Part shown: in pieces, positions 23,301 to 34,916 of the stretch
Layout: every line of letters begins with the position of its first letter
Position numbering within the stretch: position 1 is the stretch's first letter
DNA from: Crossaster papposus
Taxonomy: Eukaryota; Echinodermata; Asteroidea; Velatida; Solasteridae
DNA: 64,000 nucleotides
Direction: 5' to 3'
Assembly: GCA_037893245.1 (NCBI GenBank)
Contig: JBAIAA010000096.1
Location: 1,912,355 to 1,976,354, forward strand
Notes under the pieces: model-generated
The model's input: only the letters and a program-made list of their open reading frames with translations
Told to the model about the DNA's origin: nothing
Database searches by the model: none
Translations under genes and position numbers: made by a program

Positions 23301-23348
23301 GCAGCAACAAGGTTCGGCAATTGGGATTAAACAACGCCTCCTCCTTTT
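20315..23348 (-). CDS. CXorf65-like: CXorf65-like protein, coding exons 2-5 (first exon not located)
   Basis: Four minus-strand exons with fully consistent phases: 23348-23262, 22617-22501, 21499-21425 and 20463-20315. Exon 2 encodes KEEALFNPNCRTLLLLENIK, exon 3 VDVDLSDNEGNVKHLLETPL and NEVLKERETLVLVRVE, exon 4 QKPHYVPLLNDIQ, and exon 5 a basic Ser/Gly/Lys tail (STKENSGSGSGKGNRRKN to GRKGSKR and TGA at 20317-20315). This order matches the human CXorf65 protein: an N-x-x-C-xx-L-x-LL segment, an IDL-x-D-E-x-G core, a VE junction, an xFVPLL motif and a basic tail. The 142 codons seen compare with about 183 aa in human, leaving room for a short first exon; it should end with one base of a codon, and no convincing candidate was found upstream. 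The molecular function of the family is not established. Confidence 0.75.
21594..22049 (+). mobile_element. Probable solo LTR of a retrotransposon in a CXorf65-like intron
   Basis: The 456-bp stretch starts TGTTAGG and ends TGTTACA, fitting TG...CA integrase-type termini. It is flanked by CATTC on the left and CATGC on the right, a candidate 5-bp duplication with one mismatch. An AATAAA (about 21,920) lies inside. No internal retrotransposon genes are present. Orientation is inferred from the AATAAA. Confidence 0.5.
22789..22803 (-). promoter_or_regulatory. CTCF-like motif
   Basis: The minus strand reads GCCACTAGAGGGCGC, close to the canonical CTCF core (CCACNAGRGGGCGC). It lies upstream (5' side) of exon 3 of the CXorf65-like gene. 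Binding is inference only. Confidence 0.35.
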
Positions 23349-25304
23349 CTGTGAAAATGGAATAAAATGAAAGGATATATTTTTTAAAGACAGCATATCG
23401 ATACCATTGGGGAACTAAGCCTGCGCGAGTTTCCTTCACGAAAATCACAATGGAGAAACTATCGAAAAAGTCGGTTTTTTTTGCATCTATCGTCATTCAT
23501 TACCAGCACGTTGTCGTGAAAGTTGGTATCTTAATATTTCTACACAAAACCCCCGACACCGGGGGTTTTGTGTACAAACCTCACCAGCTTGATCATACGG
23601 TTATTTACGACCCCCATGACAGCGGCCAAACCGCAAGCCCAGAAGATGACCTTTTTTCGCTTGGACTTCTGACCGCAGTCTTATTATTGCATATACTTAT
23701 AAGGTGTACAATTTCTATGTATAGGGCCTACATGTACAATTTACATGCGGCTGTAGAAACTTTGCACACATGCAAGATTTTACTTTGTCACTGCTTCAGG
23801 CATTGATCTATAAGACTTCTCCCACTCGTGAAGTCTAAGTAACAAGTATGTAACAATACATATTTAATTGTTATTGATTCTTTAAAAAAAATCCTTTCTT
23901 ATAACGTACTGTAGCACAGAAGTCTAAAGAATTAGTAGGTTATTAATTGAGATAATTATTGTTCAGTTTTAGAGGTGTGGGGGAAATCTCAATGATATTT
24001 TAGAGAATTAAATCCCGAACAATTGGGACTGATACCCGAATCCACTTGTCGGTTCATAATTGTATGATTAGTATACCTCCAAATAGGCACTTGGGGATAC
24101 AATCCCATAGAGATGTACACAAACTTAAAACAGTCCTACCTTGTTTACGCTAACCCTTTTCTCTAAGATCTTCGAGATTTATGCTATTTAGACCAAAATC
24201 TGTCGTTCTAGGATTATAATAACTCCCAAATATCGTTTTAAGGGTAGCTAGACACTTAGGGAGATACTGAAATGTCTCCCTATAAGTGCCACTAAAAACT
24301 AACATAACTAAAAATACTAAAAAGGAACATAATATTAATAGGTGCTAGAAATGTCGATATGAAATGTCATTGTGTGCTGCATCCCCATTTGTTCTTATTT
24401 CTTCATGATTATACCATAAAGAAAGAAACTTTGCAAGGTGTCAACACTTTAGAAGTTAACGAGCACGCGCCTTCAACAGCAGCTGGGGGCGAGGTTCGAT
24501 AAGGAACAAAAAAAGAGCTAAAGTTGCTTGACAAAATGCACACTGGAAAGTATTTAACAGACTTGATTATTATTAGTCAGTGTGTTTGTGACCATAACAA
24601 AAACCTCGATCGTGATCGTGTGAAATTTAATTTAATTGTATGGCTCATAACTCTGAGGGAATTGTACTTAAAATGCAAATACATTTTATGCTGAATTATT
24701 GATATCCATTTGAACGTAAAGGTGAGATAAAATATCGTTATTTTATATTAAAATAAATCAATTTAATAAATTTCAATATTTTGAAAATTCAGGCTATTGG
24801 AGAGTAATTTGATGAACAGGTTTTTATTCATTAGGAATCCTGAAACAAATTCTATACATTAATTTAGTTTAAATATTAATGTATGTTTCTCCAAAAATTG
24901 ATTGTTATTAATTCAATGTTTTGCACTAAAACTTTGATTTGTTCTTTTTTTACAAATACCTTTTTTTCTAAAGTTGCATTGAGAAAAACTTGGAGCGTCA
25001 CTGCAATTCTTACTATTTTTAGTAATGGGAACATTCGTTACCTAAGTCCGCCACAATATTGTTCAATCAACCATATGCATTGTTTGTGTATACACTTTTA
25101 ATCATCCATCGATAAATGATGATTCGTGCAAACATAACAAACTGAGACAAGGTGAAAAGTAAAGTTTCAAATGTTCAAGAAACACATTTTGCTTTTTAAA
25201 ATCCTTGTTAGAATTAATAACATTATATACACTATAACAACTGTTTTTAGCGAGTAAACACTTTTCTTGCTATCAGTTTGTAAACATGTTTAGAAGCTAT
25301 ACGG
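23349..25304. other. Upstream of the CXorf65-like gene; one strong short hairpin
   Basis: The promoter and missing first exon of the minus-strand gene should be here. At 23,543-23,574 a perfect hairpin has a stem of about 13-14 bases (cacaaaacccccg pairing with cgggggttttgtg). Otherwise the region is AT-rich with nothing recognised. Confidence 0.4.
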
Positions 25305-25551
25305 CAGGGATGTAGTCGAGTCCATCACAAGTCCCTGCAAGTCCCTGTAAGTCCCTGCAAGTCCATCACAAGTCCTTAAGTTCCAATTCAAATCACAAGC
25401 TATTTAAATCAGCTTTAACAAAAGGCATTCCTTTGTCATTGTTCATCCAGTTACTTGTGACTGCCTTTATGAAGGGACTTGTGACTGGCTTCACAAAAGG
25501 ACTTGTGAAAGGACTTGTGAAAGGACTTGCAGGGACTCGACTACAACCCTG
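25305..25551. mobile_element. hAT-like MITE with CAGGG termini
   Basis: The ends are inverted copies, CAGGGATGTAGTCGAGTCC on the left and, inverted, CAGGGTTGTAGTCGAGTCCC on the right. A near-identical 8-base word, CTATACGG on the left and TTATACGG just outside the right end, fits the 8-bp duplication of hAT elements. The interior repeats the word aagtcc in one half and ggactt in the other. Confidence 0.7.
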
Positions 25552-25849
25552 CTTATACGGCGCTCGTTTGTTTATTGCCACTTCCTAATAAACAAATGGT
25601 TACATATCGATATCGGATGCGTATAGCTAAACTCATACAAACACTTTAATTTCAAAATAGAATATGTCTATTAATTCAGGTCAAAAGATAGGGTAGACCA
25701 TAGTCAATCTGTTTTCAAAACAACAGGTGGCTCAACTCGTACGTATATTAGCTTCGTAATAGAACAAAAACGAAACGGGTTTTTTTCTGGACTATAGGCG
25801 TAATCGTGTTCTCAAAAAAAATTAAAACTTTACCTCATGTGTAGGTTAA

Positions 25850-27865
25850 CTGAACTAGTTAGGCCAAAAAAAGAGATGCGAGATTTGTTAAAAAGGGATG
25901 CGAGTTTTAAGTGCATAAACATTGTATATAGGCACGGTAGGGCCAGGCCAAAAAAAGGATGCGAGATTTGTTGAAAAGGGATGCGAGTTTTGAGTGCATA
26001 TACATTGTATATAGGCACGGTAGGGCCAGGCCAAAAAAGGGATGCGAGATTTGTTGAAAAGGGATGCGAGTTTTAAGTGCATAAACATTGTATATAGGCA
26101 CGGTAGGGCCAGGCCAAAAAAGGGATGCGAGCTTTGTTGAAAAGAGATGCGAGTTTTAAGTGCATATTGTATTTAGGCACGGTAGGGCCAGGCCAAAAAA
26201 GGGATGCGAGATTTGTTGAAAAGGGATGCGAGTTTTGAGTGCATAGGCACGGTAGGGCCAGGCCAAAAAAGGGATGCGAGATTTGTTGAAAAGGGATGCG
26301 AGTTTTAAGTGCATATACATTGTATTTAGGCACGGTAGGGCCAGGCCCAAAAAGGGATGCGCGATTTGTTGAAAAGGGATGCGAGTTTTGAGTGCATAAA
26401 CATTGTATATAGGCACGGTAGGGCCAGGCCAAAAAAGGGATGCGAGATTTGTTGAAAAGGGATGCGAGTTTTAAGTGCATAAACATTGTATATAGGCACG
26501 GTAGGGCCAGGCCAAAAAAGGGATGCGAGATTTGTTGAAAAGGGATGCGAGTTTTAAGTGCATAAACATTGTATATAGGCACGGTAGGGCCAGGCCAAAA
26601 AAGGGATGCGAGATTTGTTGAAAAGGGATGCGAGTTTTGAGTGCAAAGGCACGGTAGGGCCAGGCCAAAAAAGGGATGCGAGATTTGTTGAAAAGGAATG
26701 CGAGTTTTAAGTGCATAAACATTGTATATAGGCACGGTAGGGCCAGGCCAAAAAAGGGAAGCGAGCTTTGTTGAAAAGAGATGCGAGTTTTAAGTGCATA
26801 TACATTGTATTTAGGCACGGTAGGGCCAGGCCAAAAAAGGGATGCGAGATTTGTTGAAAAGGGATGCGAGTTTTGAGTGCATAGGCACGGTAGGGCCAGG
26901 CCAAAAAAGGGATGCGAGATTTGTTGAAAAGGGATGCGAGTTTTGAGTGCATAAACATTGTATATAGGCACGGTAGGGCCAGGCCAAAAAAGGGATGCGA
27001 GCTTTGTTGAAAAGAGATGCGAGTTTTAAGTGCATATTGTATTTAGGCACGGTAGGGCCAGGCCAAAAAAGGGATGCGAGATTTGTTGAAAAGGGATGCG
27101 AGTTTTGAGTGCATAGGCACGGTAGGGCCAGGCCAAAAAAGGGATGCGAGATTTGTTGAAAAGGGATGCGAGTTTTAAGTGCATATACATTGTATTTAGG
27201 CACGGTAGGGCCAGGCCCAAAAAGGGATGCGAGATTTGTTGAAAAGGGATGCGAGTTTTGAGTGCATAAACATTGTATATAGGCACGGTAGGGCCAGGCC
27301 AAAAAAGGGATGCGAGATTTGTTGAAAAGGGATGCGAGTTTTAAGTGCATAAACATTGTATATAGGCACGGTAGGGCCAGGCCAAAAAAGGGATGCGAGA
27401 TTTGTTGAAAAGGGATGCGAGTTTTGAGTGCAAAGGCACGGTAGGGCCAGGCCAAAAAAGGGATGCGAGATTTGTTGAAAAGGGATGCGAGTTTTAAGTG
27501 CATAAACATTGTATATAGGCACGGTAGGGCCAGGCCAAAAAAGGGATGCGAGCTTTGTTGAAAAGAGATGCGAGTTTTAAGTGCATATACATTGTATTTA
27601 GGCACGGTAGGGCCAGGCCAAAAAAGGGATGCGAGATTTGTTGAAAAGGGATGCGAGTTTTGAGTGCATAGGCACGGTAGGGCCAGGCCAAAATGGGATG
27701 CGAGATTTGTTGAAAAGGGATGCGAGTTTTAAGTGCATACACATTGTATAGGCACGGAGCCCGGTAGGACTAGGTAAACAAAGGGATGCGAGAAAAAGGA
27801 TGCGAGGTTTTAGTGCATGTACATTGTATATATAGGCGGTAGGGCCAGGTAAAAAGAGATGCGAG
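25850..27865. repeat. 83-bp satellite array with higher-order structure
   Basis: About 25 units of an 83-bp repeat (ggcacggtagggccaggcca, then aaaagggatgcgagatttgt and tgaaaagggatgcgag). Shortened units of about 62 bp lack the ...acattgtatata part. Diagnostic variants recur at fixed distances: the caggcccaaaaaggg unit at about 26,338 and 27,207, and the gagctttgttgaaaagagat unit at about 26,127 and 26,996, both 869 bp apart, showing duplication of a multi-unit block. Units at the right edge are degraded. Long minus-strand frames (repeating FFGLALPCL) come from the repeat and are not regarded as genes. Confidence 0.95.
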
Positions 27866-28388
27866 ATTTGTAGAAAACGGTTTTAGTTTTTATACAAAAA
27901 TGTTTGATTATTCATCTTACCTCATCTTATTAAAATTTAGTCCATTTATTATTCCATGCATGCACACACTATAGACCCACTAGTTTGTCCACCAATTAAT
28001 AACACGGATCTGTATGTCAGTTATATAATTTTTGATGATACAACGGGCTCGACTCGATCCAACTTCAATCGTTTTAGTTTCCTTTGAAGTCTTCCTAAGA
28101 ACTTTATCATGTCACGTTTTCGAGAGGTTTTCCTTTTTTTGTATATACAATTTCCTCACCATAGTATACGAGCAGACATACTTCACTGCAAATCGAGATT
28201 ATATTATATTATTATAACTTCACAAAAAACAATGCCCCATATTATGAGAACAAACGGGCCACAATATTGCAAAATTAATGTACTGACTATTATGCAATAA
28301 TACATCCAAACACCATTTTACAGAACTGATCAATATAACCTTGCTCTATTTAGCAATACAATTTGCACGTTAGCTGACGTGTTAATCT

Positions 28389-28811
28389 ATTTAGCCTCTG
28401 CAAAGTATACGTTTGGTAATTGGAACCCACTTTTTGTTTCAATCCTTCATAGTTATAGATAATTTTATATACCATAAAACTAACCTGTACAAATTTCATT
28501 TCAAAAGGTGGTAGCGATTTTGAGATAGGCTATTGCTAAAAATCTAGAGCGGTTATGTCCACGCAGGAAGAACAATCTGCATTGGAATACACAATCTGAG
28601 AAACGTCACTGCACGGTAACGCTTCTCATATTCAAATGTTTGGGGATAAAAAGTGATATCTTTTTCAATAACCGCAGTACCGGTACTTCGAAGTTAAAAG
28701 TTTTTAAAAATGCATTATACTATCCAAAGCTGCTGTATACTCCTTACAAAGTGAGTTTTTATTGCCATTAATGTTTGGAGTAATTACCAAACGTATACGA
28801 TCCCTTTAAAG
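28389..28811. mobile_element. TTAAAGGG-type MITE
   Basis: The right end reads, inverted, TTAAAGGGATCGTATACGTT; the left end has tatacgtttggtaatt at about 28,402 in direct orientation, so the two ends are inverted copies. The right 180 bp match the copy at 15.2-15.4 kb. Confidence 0.6.
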
Positions 28812-29700
28812 ACTTTTCTTTATCAGCTAGATTTCTCATTTTGACGAACTTAATTGGAGAATTAAGATTTACTTAATTTGAGTATTCAAATGTATTATAC
28901 AAAAGTTAAATTTAGTAATTTGACTTAGCTGGGGTCAATGATAGTTTTCCGATCCATATTATTATAATCTTATTTCTCTGGTATTACAACTTTTTGGTTC
29001 ATATTATTAGATTCTTGCTTTCAGTATAAAATCCTATAATTCACGGTCATTATTTTGTTCTGTGCCAAAGTCCATAGTGTGTGTGTAGTGTAGTACATGT
29101 ACATGTACTGTACATGGCAGTACAGTTCCCTATGAGGTTGACCTGGTCCTTTCTCCAGGGGGTTGACCATGAAGTTGAACTTCCACTGACCCATCCACTG
29201 TTGAAAGACTGCAATTCCCTGACCGCACATAAAACTGCCAGTCTGTAAACCACAAGCCCCAATATGAAGAATAAGTTAAGACAGGATTAAGGTACCAACT
29301 TTTACGAGAGTGTGTTGCTAATGTTGTAAGAATACTTTTCAATATATTTCTTAGTTCTGTTAGCATAACGAAGCTAAGATACTCTACTTTCAGAAAATAT
29401 TAAATATAATGAAATCTTTAATCATTAAGGCTCGCTGATTTCATGATAAAAGTCACATTTTCCGTAAAAATCGGTCTCATTTCCTGTGTAAAGTCCTTTT
29501 TTGTACAGTAACTCCCGACTTCAACTCGTCATAAAAATAAATAGCGCCACCGCACGTCTTAATTCTAAAGAGTGAATCTTCAGCAAGCCTTTGCCGAACT
29601 AACAATGTAACAATCATTTTGATTGGTCTAGGATAACACTCGCGGATCTTTCTTTAAACAAAAACTATCCATTCAAACCTAGCGTTTCTCGAGAGCCTGA
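28812..29700. other. Intergenic, nothing firmly recognised
   Basis: AT-rich. A minus-strand open stretch near 29,110-29,250 follows a plausible acceptor, but no family motif supports it as an exon. Confidence 0.35.
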
Positions 29701-29720
29701 CCTGCTTGGCTAGTCTTTTC

Positions 29721-29729
29721 GCATGCGCA
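29721..29729 (+). promoter_or_regulatory. NRF1-like motif upstream of the chromo-barrel gene
   Basis: GCATGCGCA matches half or more of the palindromic NRF1 site, in a locally CpG-rich stretch (29,700-29,890) ahead of the gene at 30,235. A candidate 5' UTR exon could end at gtgagtaag near 29,892. This is inference from motif and position. Confidence 0.3.
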
Positions 29730-30234
29730 ATTTAGTACACGCTTCCGTAGGCGCGCGAACGTACGTACACACACGTACACATCGTAAACAGGATGTAAGA
29801 GTTGTTAAGACTGCTAGGAGACTACATCAATCGGCGGGAGAAGTGAAAGGTTGGAACGTTCGTCTCGATCGCTGTATATTTTGGGCCAAATTGTGAGTAA
29901 GTCCTTCTGATTTTTGTTACAATTTTGTAATCATATTGTAGTTTAAGTTATATACAACAAAAGTATGTAATTTGTGTTAGCCAATTTCACCGTATAATCA
30001 ATAGTTTGAGGAAAGAAAATTACCACGTGAAAAAGGCAAGTACGTGCGTGTACACTGATGAATGGCTTATTCCATTTCCAATCAGAAGGGGGTAAACACG
30101 ATACTTCACCCATTTTGCTCGATCGTGTTGGCAGCTCAGTGTATTCATTATCGTTTGTCACCAGAGTTAAAATTTAAATACAAGTTCTGTTTGTTAATTA
30201 TTTTAACATTGTCATTTTTTTTTCGGTCATAGAA

Positions 30235-31256
30235 ATGAAGCTTCGTGAGAAGGCCAGCATCAACTACCGTCAACTCCATCAGGGGCCGAAGTTGTCTTCA
30301 GCAGCCACACGTGAACGGTGGTCAACATCGAAGTTGTGGCGGTTTGAAATTGTTGAGGAGAGGGAAGATGAAGTGAAAGTTCATTGGGAGGGATGGCCAG
30401 CTACTTATGACCAGTGGATTTCTAGAGATAGTGTCGTTGATGTACCTGATGCTACTGTCCAGGCCGATGCTTTCAGTCATCTGACAAATCAGCTGTACAT
30501 TCAGGTAAGATCAAGAATTTAGTTTCAACTAAACTCTGCATGGTGACAAGTCGTCAAGTATTATCTATGATGAAAAAAATGACAAAATGGGTATATGATG
30601 AAGCAAAACTAAAAAAGTTCAATTACCGAGGCCTTTATTTAAAAAAAAAATATTTTGGGATTCTGGTTTAATACGTCAAAGTATAGGCTATTATTGTGAA
30701 ACAAACACTGTTAATCGAGTTTCAGTGATTCTACAAAGTACAATGGAATCAGCTTCATCATCCCCCCATTGTACTCTTATTTCATGAGATCGTGGAGGAA
30801 TCTCATGTGCGATCGACTGCAGGAGAAAAATATTATAAATGAGTTAATGAAATGCAAGATTCTAAATTTATATTTCATTTCTTGGTTTCCATTCAGGTCC
30901 AGGAGCAATTGACTACTGCAAGACGTTCTGACTCGGAGATCACCATCCGGATTCCTGTCCAGAGAGAAAATTTTGACGACTTCTGCGAGAAAGCAGGACT
31001 AGTGGAGTCAGGATCGAGATTTCGTATAAGAGACTATTCCCTTTTTGCACAGCGTCTTGGAGAAGATTGGGATGTACGGGTGTCCAATGATGCTGGGGAC
31101 CATGCATGGGTCAACTTGGACACGTTGACCATTTGGATTCAGGAACGTTGTCCACTGGTGACATATACACGCACTCTGAAGAAGAAACTTGTTCATCGTG
31201 GTTACAACTTGGTTATGCGTTTTGTTAAGGATTATGGGAATCGGTTGGACTTGCAG
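30235..31256 (+). CDS. Chromo-barrel/Tudor-knot-like protein exons (possibly N-terminal part of the following transposase gene)
   Basis: Two phase-0 exons, 30235-30504 and 30897-31256, with GT-AG borders. The ATG at 30235 is three bases after an acceptor (gtcatag), so a non-coding exon lies upstream. Residues about 30-75 (RERWSTSKLWRFEIVEERED, then VHWEGWPATYDQWISRDSVV) have the aromatic and W-x-G-W...DQW pattern of chromo-barrel or Tudor-knot domains, which bind modified histone tails. Exon 2 (120 codons) encodes IPVQRENFDDFCEKAGL and HRGYNLVMRFVKDYGNR, which I do not recognise as a named domain. The next coding exon is not certain; a candidate frame continues at about 31,400-31,720. Proximity and orientation suggest it could be joined to the transposase at 33.0-34.9 kb, but the phases tried do not prove it. 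Confidence 0.55.
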
Positions 31257-31261
31257 GTAAT

Positions 31262-31795
31262 TTGAAAAACTTCCTTGTCGACTTAACATCTCAAGCAGTC
31301 ATCATGGCAAGTATTTTTTCTCCAACATTGATTCTGTTATTATGCCTTGCCGCAACCCTAGTAGTTTCCTTGCCTAATTCTAATGATTGGTTGTTGCCCC
31401 TAAATAAGTTTGCTCTCCATGAAACAGTATTGTCTTCTTGCCCCAATAGAAAATCTGCATCCTTTGATAATACTGTCGCAGACTCGGTTCTGATTAAAAT
31501 TTTAGAAACAAATGGAATTTCCGAAAATGATGTAAACCAGCCCACACTGAGTCAACAAATACTTAAAGGTGTACGAGTAATGATAAGTAAATTGAAAGTC
31601 GAAAGTAGAAAAGGGGGTTATGCTGCCTCTAAGTTGCTTGGCACGTGGAAGGATAGTGTGTTTAACCTAAAACTAGGGGGGGGAAACGTAAACTTGAAGA
31701 TGAACTCTCTAGTAGCCTGGACGAAACGAAGGGCGCCCTCGGATCGAAAAGGGGGTAAAAACGACGTCAAATGTCATATTTTGTGTCAAAAATAA
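31262..31795 (+). CDS. Candidate internal exon(s) upstream of the transposase
   Basis: An open frame with stop at 31793-31795. The part from about 31,400 to 31,720 has coding character, including KGVRVMISKLKVESRKGGYA and LLGTWKDSVFNLKL, similar to what I recall preceding this transposase family. The first part, MASIFSPTLILLLCLAATLV, is hydrophobic and could be intron or an unrelated signal-like stretch. Splice borders that keep phase with its neighbours were not found. Low certainty. Confidence 0.3.
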   Translation: MKNFLVDLTSQAVIMASIFSPTLILLLCLAATLVVSLPNSNDWLLPLNKFALHETVLSSCPNRKSASFDNTVADSVLIKILETNGISENDVNQPTLSQQILKGVRVMISKLKVESRKGGYAASKLLGTWKDSVFNLKLGGGNVNLKMNSLVAWTKRRAPSDRKGGKNDVKCHILCQK

Positions 31796-33041
31796 ATTAT
31801 TTCTCTCTGGAAACACAGTTACAAGTAATTCCACACAAGGCACATACAAAACTTTCACTTTTTTACACTTTCCCGCAGTTTTGATTAAAATATGATATAA
31901 AATTGAGGCAAAAACATCGTCCGAAAATGGCCCAAAAAGCAAAAATCGACTTTTAAATTTCCCGCTCCGCGCGGCTCCAAAAGTGGGCCAATGAGAGGCT
32001 CCATTTGTAGATCGGGAGGGCATTGCCGTTTCCCAATCAATTTTAACAGTTTTAGTCTTAAATTAAAGCAAAAACATGATTCTGTAACTAGCATATGCGT
32101 ACTAAACGCGATATGAATATTAATTAGGTCTTAAAACAAAAGAAAACCTTAAAAAGCGAACAACTTCAGATTCCTAGGTAGTACGCCCTCCCCCATATAT
32201 CATTGGAAAGTCTATGTCATGCTCTATCCGTTCGTGTATAGGTCGTACCTTGAGATTGAGAGGCACTGTGAGATAAAGAGAGTTTACTAAATTGTGTTTC
32301 AGCCAGTCTGTGATCGGCCTCTAAATGCGCACACCGGCAACGGAGCCGGTGCCAGACTCGCCACGTTGCGCAATTTTCACACAATGCACGTGTGCGCGTG
32401 GGCACACCGCGTCTGTTCCGTATACTCGACTATAGACCAATGGTGTACATGTACACTGTACATAATGTATGTACACGCGTTGTTGTTTGGATTATAATTA
32501 TGGGAATATCGGTCACTTTCGTTGTTTTTTAAGGTAATATTCAATTTCTGTTCTTTTTCTACATTCATTTTATTGAGAAAAATCGGCCAGATATTTTTGT
32601 AGATACAATTTTCTGAAAAGGCCCAAAGTTACGTAATTCTATAATGTGTCATTAGAGCTATCCATGGCCTTGAGAAGTGATTTATGACCATTTTCCACTG
32701 TTTTTATCTTGGCAAATCTTGGCTTGTACACAATGAAACTCCTTTAACTGAAAGAAAACAGACAAAACAGCACTGTGTTAAAGGTTGAATGCTCTGGCCT
32801 TGCTCTATGTATAAACAAAAGACCCTTTAAAATTGAGAAAAGTTTTATTGGTTGCTAGGCAACAATTCCCTGTGGTTTTACCCCACACGAGGCTCAGCTT
32901 AAACAGTCATAACCTTGGATTGCCTGGGTCAAATTTATCCAAACAAAAACCAGATGTTTTATCTCAACCTGCTTCATGGCTAGGTGGGAAAAAGGGCACT
33001 GGCTGCTGGCTTAAAAAAAAGTCCACCATCGCTATCTCTAG

Positions 33042-34860
33042 AGAAAAGAAACGAAGGAAGATTTGTGAGGAGGAAATTGCTAATCAAAGGAAAAAGATCA
33101 AAACTATGGAAAAAGAAAGAAATGATGTAGTACGGAAACTAGTTAAGAAGACTAAGAAAGCATCACGAAAAAATGGGTCAAAAAAAGAATACTCTAAACG
33201 GTACATAAAACGAATGAAAAAAAATCTGGTTGAAACCTCTAATGCAACAGTTGTTCTGTTGCAGTCCATCGGCTTAAAGGTGACAACTCTCTTTGTATCA
33301 GATAAGTTTGGTAATAAAGTGGATCTGAAATATGGTACGGAACTTAAGAAAAAAGATATGCAACTCTCAATCAACAAAGCCCTACATCTAAAAGATAGCC
33401 TCTGCATATCTGACCGCAGTTACAGAAAACTCTCAAAAAGTTTGAATCAACTTCCGAGTTTAAAACAGCTAAAAAAACGAGCAAAAGAGATAGATGCCAT
33501 TTTCCCTGTGTATACATATAATGGAATGATTGGTGCATGGCAGCCTCTTAATCAAAAGCTTCAAGTTGTAATTGACCAAATGAGTAGGATTTACCCTGAT
33601 GAACCTGTGCCAAACCACATTGGTGTAAAACTTAGTGGTGACGGTACACGCATTGGCAAGCGAATACACTGTGTGAATATAACCTTCAGGGTAATCAATG
33701 GGAAGCACCTGAGCAGTGAGTATATTTTGGGCATGGTTCGAAAACCAGAAAAATACAAATTTCTATGTACAATTTTTGAACCCATTGTTGCCAATTTGCC
33801 AGACAATGTTTCTATCGGTAATGAATCTGTTCCACTGAAATTCTATTTGGGTGCTGACATGAAGTTTTTGAACGAGATGATGGGGATAGGGGCATGCAGT
33901 AGTAAGTACAGTTGCGTGTGGTGTAAGTGTCCCAGCAACGAACGCTACATTCATACGCAAAAATGGTCAATGCTTGATGTTGAATTAGGTGCACGTACTG
34001 TGGAAGAAATTACCCGTCTTAGTGCACTATCAAAAACAAAAAACATGAGTTGTGTTAGACCACCCATTCTCCCATTCATCCCTGTACACAATGTTATTGC
34101 AGATCCGTTACATCTTTTTTAAAGAATTTCAGACCAGTTAGTGCTGCAGCTCATTCAGATTCTGAGACATAAAGACAATGTTGGGAAAAATTCAAAAAAT
34201 GTAGACCTGTCCAAGTGTAAAAACATAGCTGCATTTGAAGAGTTTGTAAGGGACCTTTCTATACCATGGTCATTTTATACCTCTAAGGAATCTGCTCAAA
34301 TTCAGTATCGAGATTTTACTGGTCCTGAGCACATCAAGGTCCAAAAACACATCAATCTTGATAATCTCATTTCTTGGCATCCCAAAACACATCAAATAAA
34401 GTGGCTATGGAAAGAATTCCGTGATATAATGACCCTCATGAAATCTGAAAATGTAGATCCAGAAGCAGTTGAAACTCGTGCTAGAGATTGGGTGTCGAAT
34501 TATGCTGAAACTTTCCAAGCTAAAGATGTCACACCCTATATGCACACATTCATGAACCATGTTTCCGAATCGCTCAAACTGCACGGACCAATAAACAACT
34601 TTAGCCAACAAGCTATGGAAAAATTGAATGATAAAGTAACATCCCTCTTCTTTCGGGCAACCAACCACAGGAATACCGAGGCTTTTATTCAAGTCATGCA
34701 GAAACAAAACAGAATATCACACCTCGACCAGTGGTGTCAAGATGACCTGGAATATCATGTACATTGTAGTAGGTGTGGTGGGGTAGATCATAACAAACGC
34801 ACATGTCATTTAAAATACCACCCGTTAAACAATGTAGTTCTGGAAGATGAAGAACTTTGA
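33042..34860 (+). pseudogene. Transposase-like protein with DDE-type motifs and CCHC zinc knuckle, one in-frame stop
   Basis: The frame begins after a likely acceptor (tatctctag, 33041) and runs to TGA at 34858-34860, interrupted by a single TAA at 34120-34122 with the frame unchanged on both sides. It opens with a basic coiled-coil-like segment (EKKRRKICEEEIANQRKKIK). The core has VKLSGDGTRIGKRIHCVNIT and LKFYLGADMKFLNEMMG followed by YSCVWCKCPSNERY; the two Asp positions and the CxxC are hallmarks of a widespread, poorly characterised animal transposase-like family (possibly in the EnSpm/KDZ range, which I cannot confirm). After ADPLHLF the TAA replaces a codon where the family has Leu or a similar residue, then RISDQLVLQLIQILRH continues. 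The C-terminus has CSRCGGVDHNKRTC, an exact C-x2-C-x4-H-x4-C knuckle. One substitution (TTA to TAA) would explain the break. Confidence 0.7.
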
Positions 34861-34916
34861 GTTAAAAATGAATCAGCTGCAGATACTGTCAGGCCAAATT
34901 TTGAGTCTTTTATTAA

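Noticed and set aside
25850-27742. Minus-strand ORFs rich in FFGLALPCL repeats, resembling membrane proteins
   Set aside because: Translation of the 83-bp satellite; frame openness is periodic and the hydrophobicity is incidental.
29021-29366. Minus-strand candidate exon (three overlapping frames)
   Set aside because: An acceptor-like sequence is present, but no frame shows a family motif and two frames are equally open.
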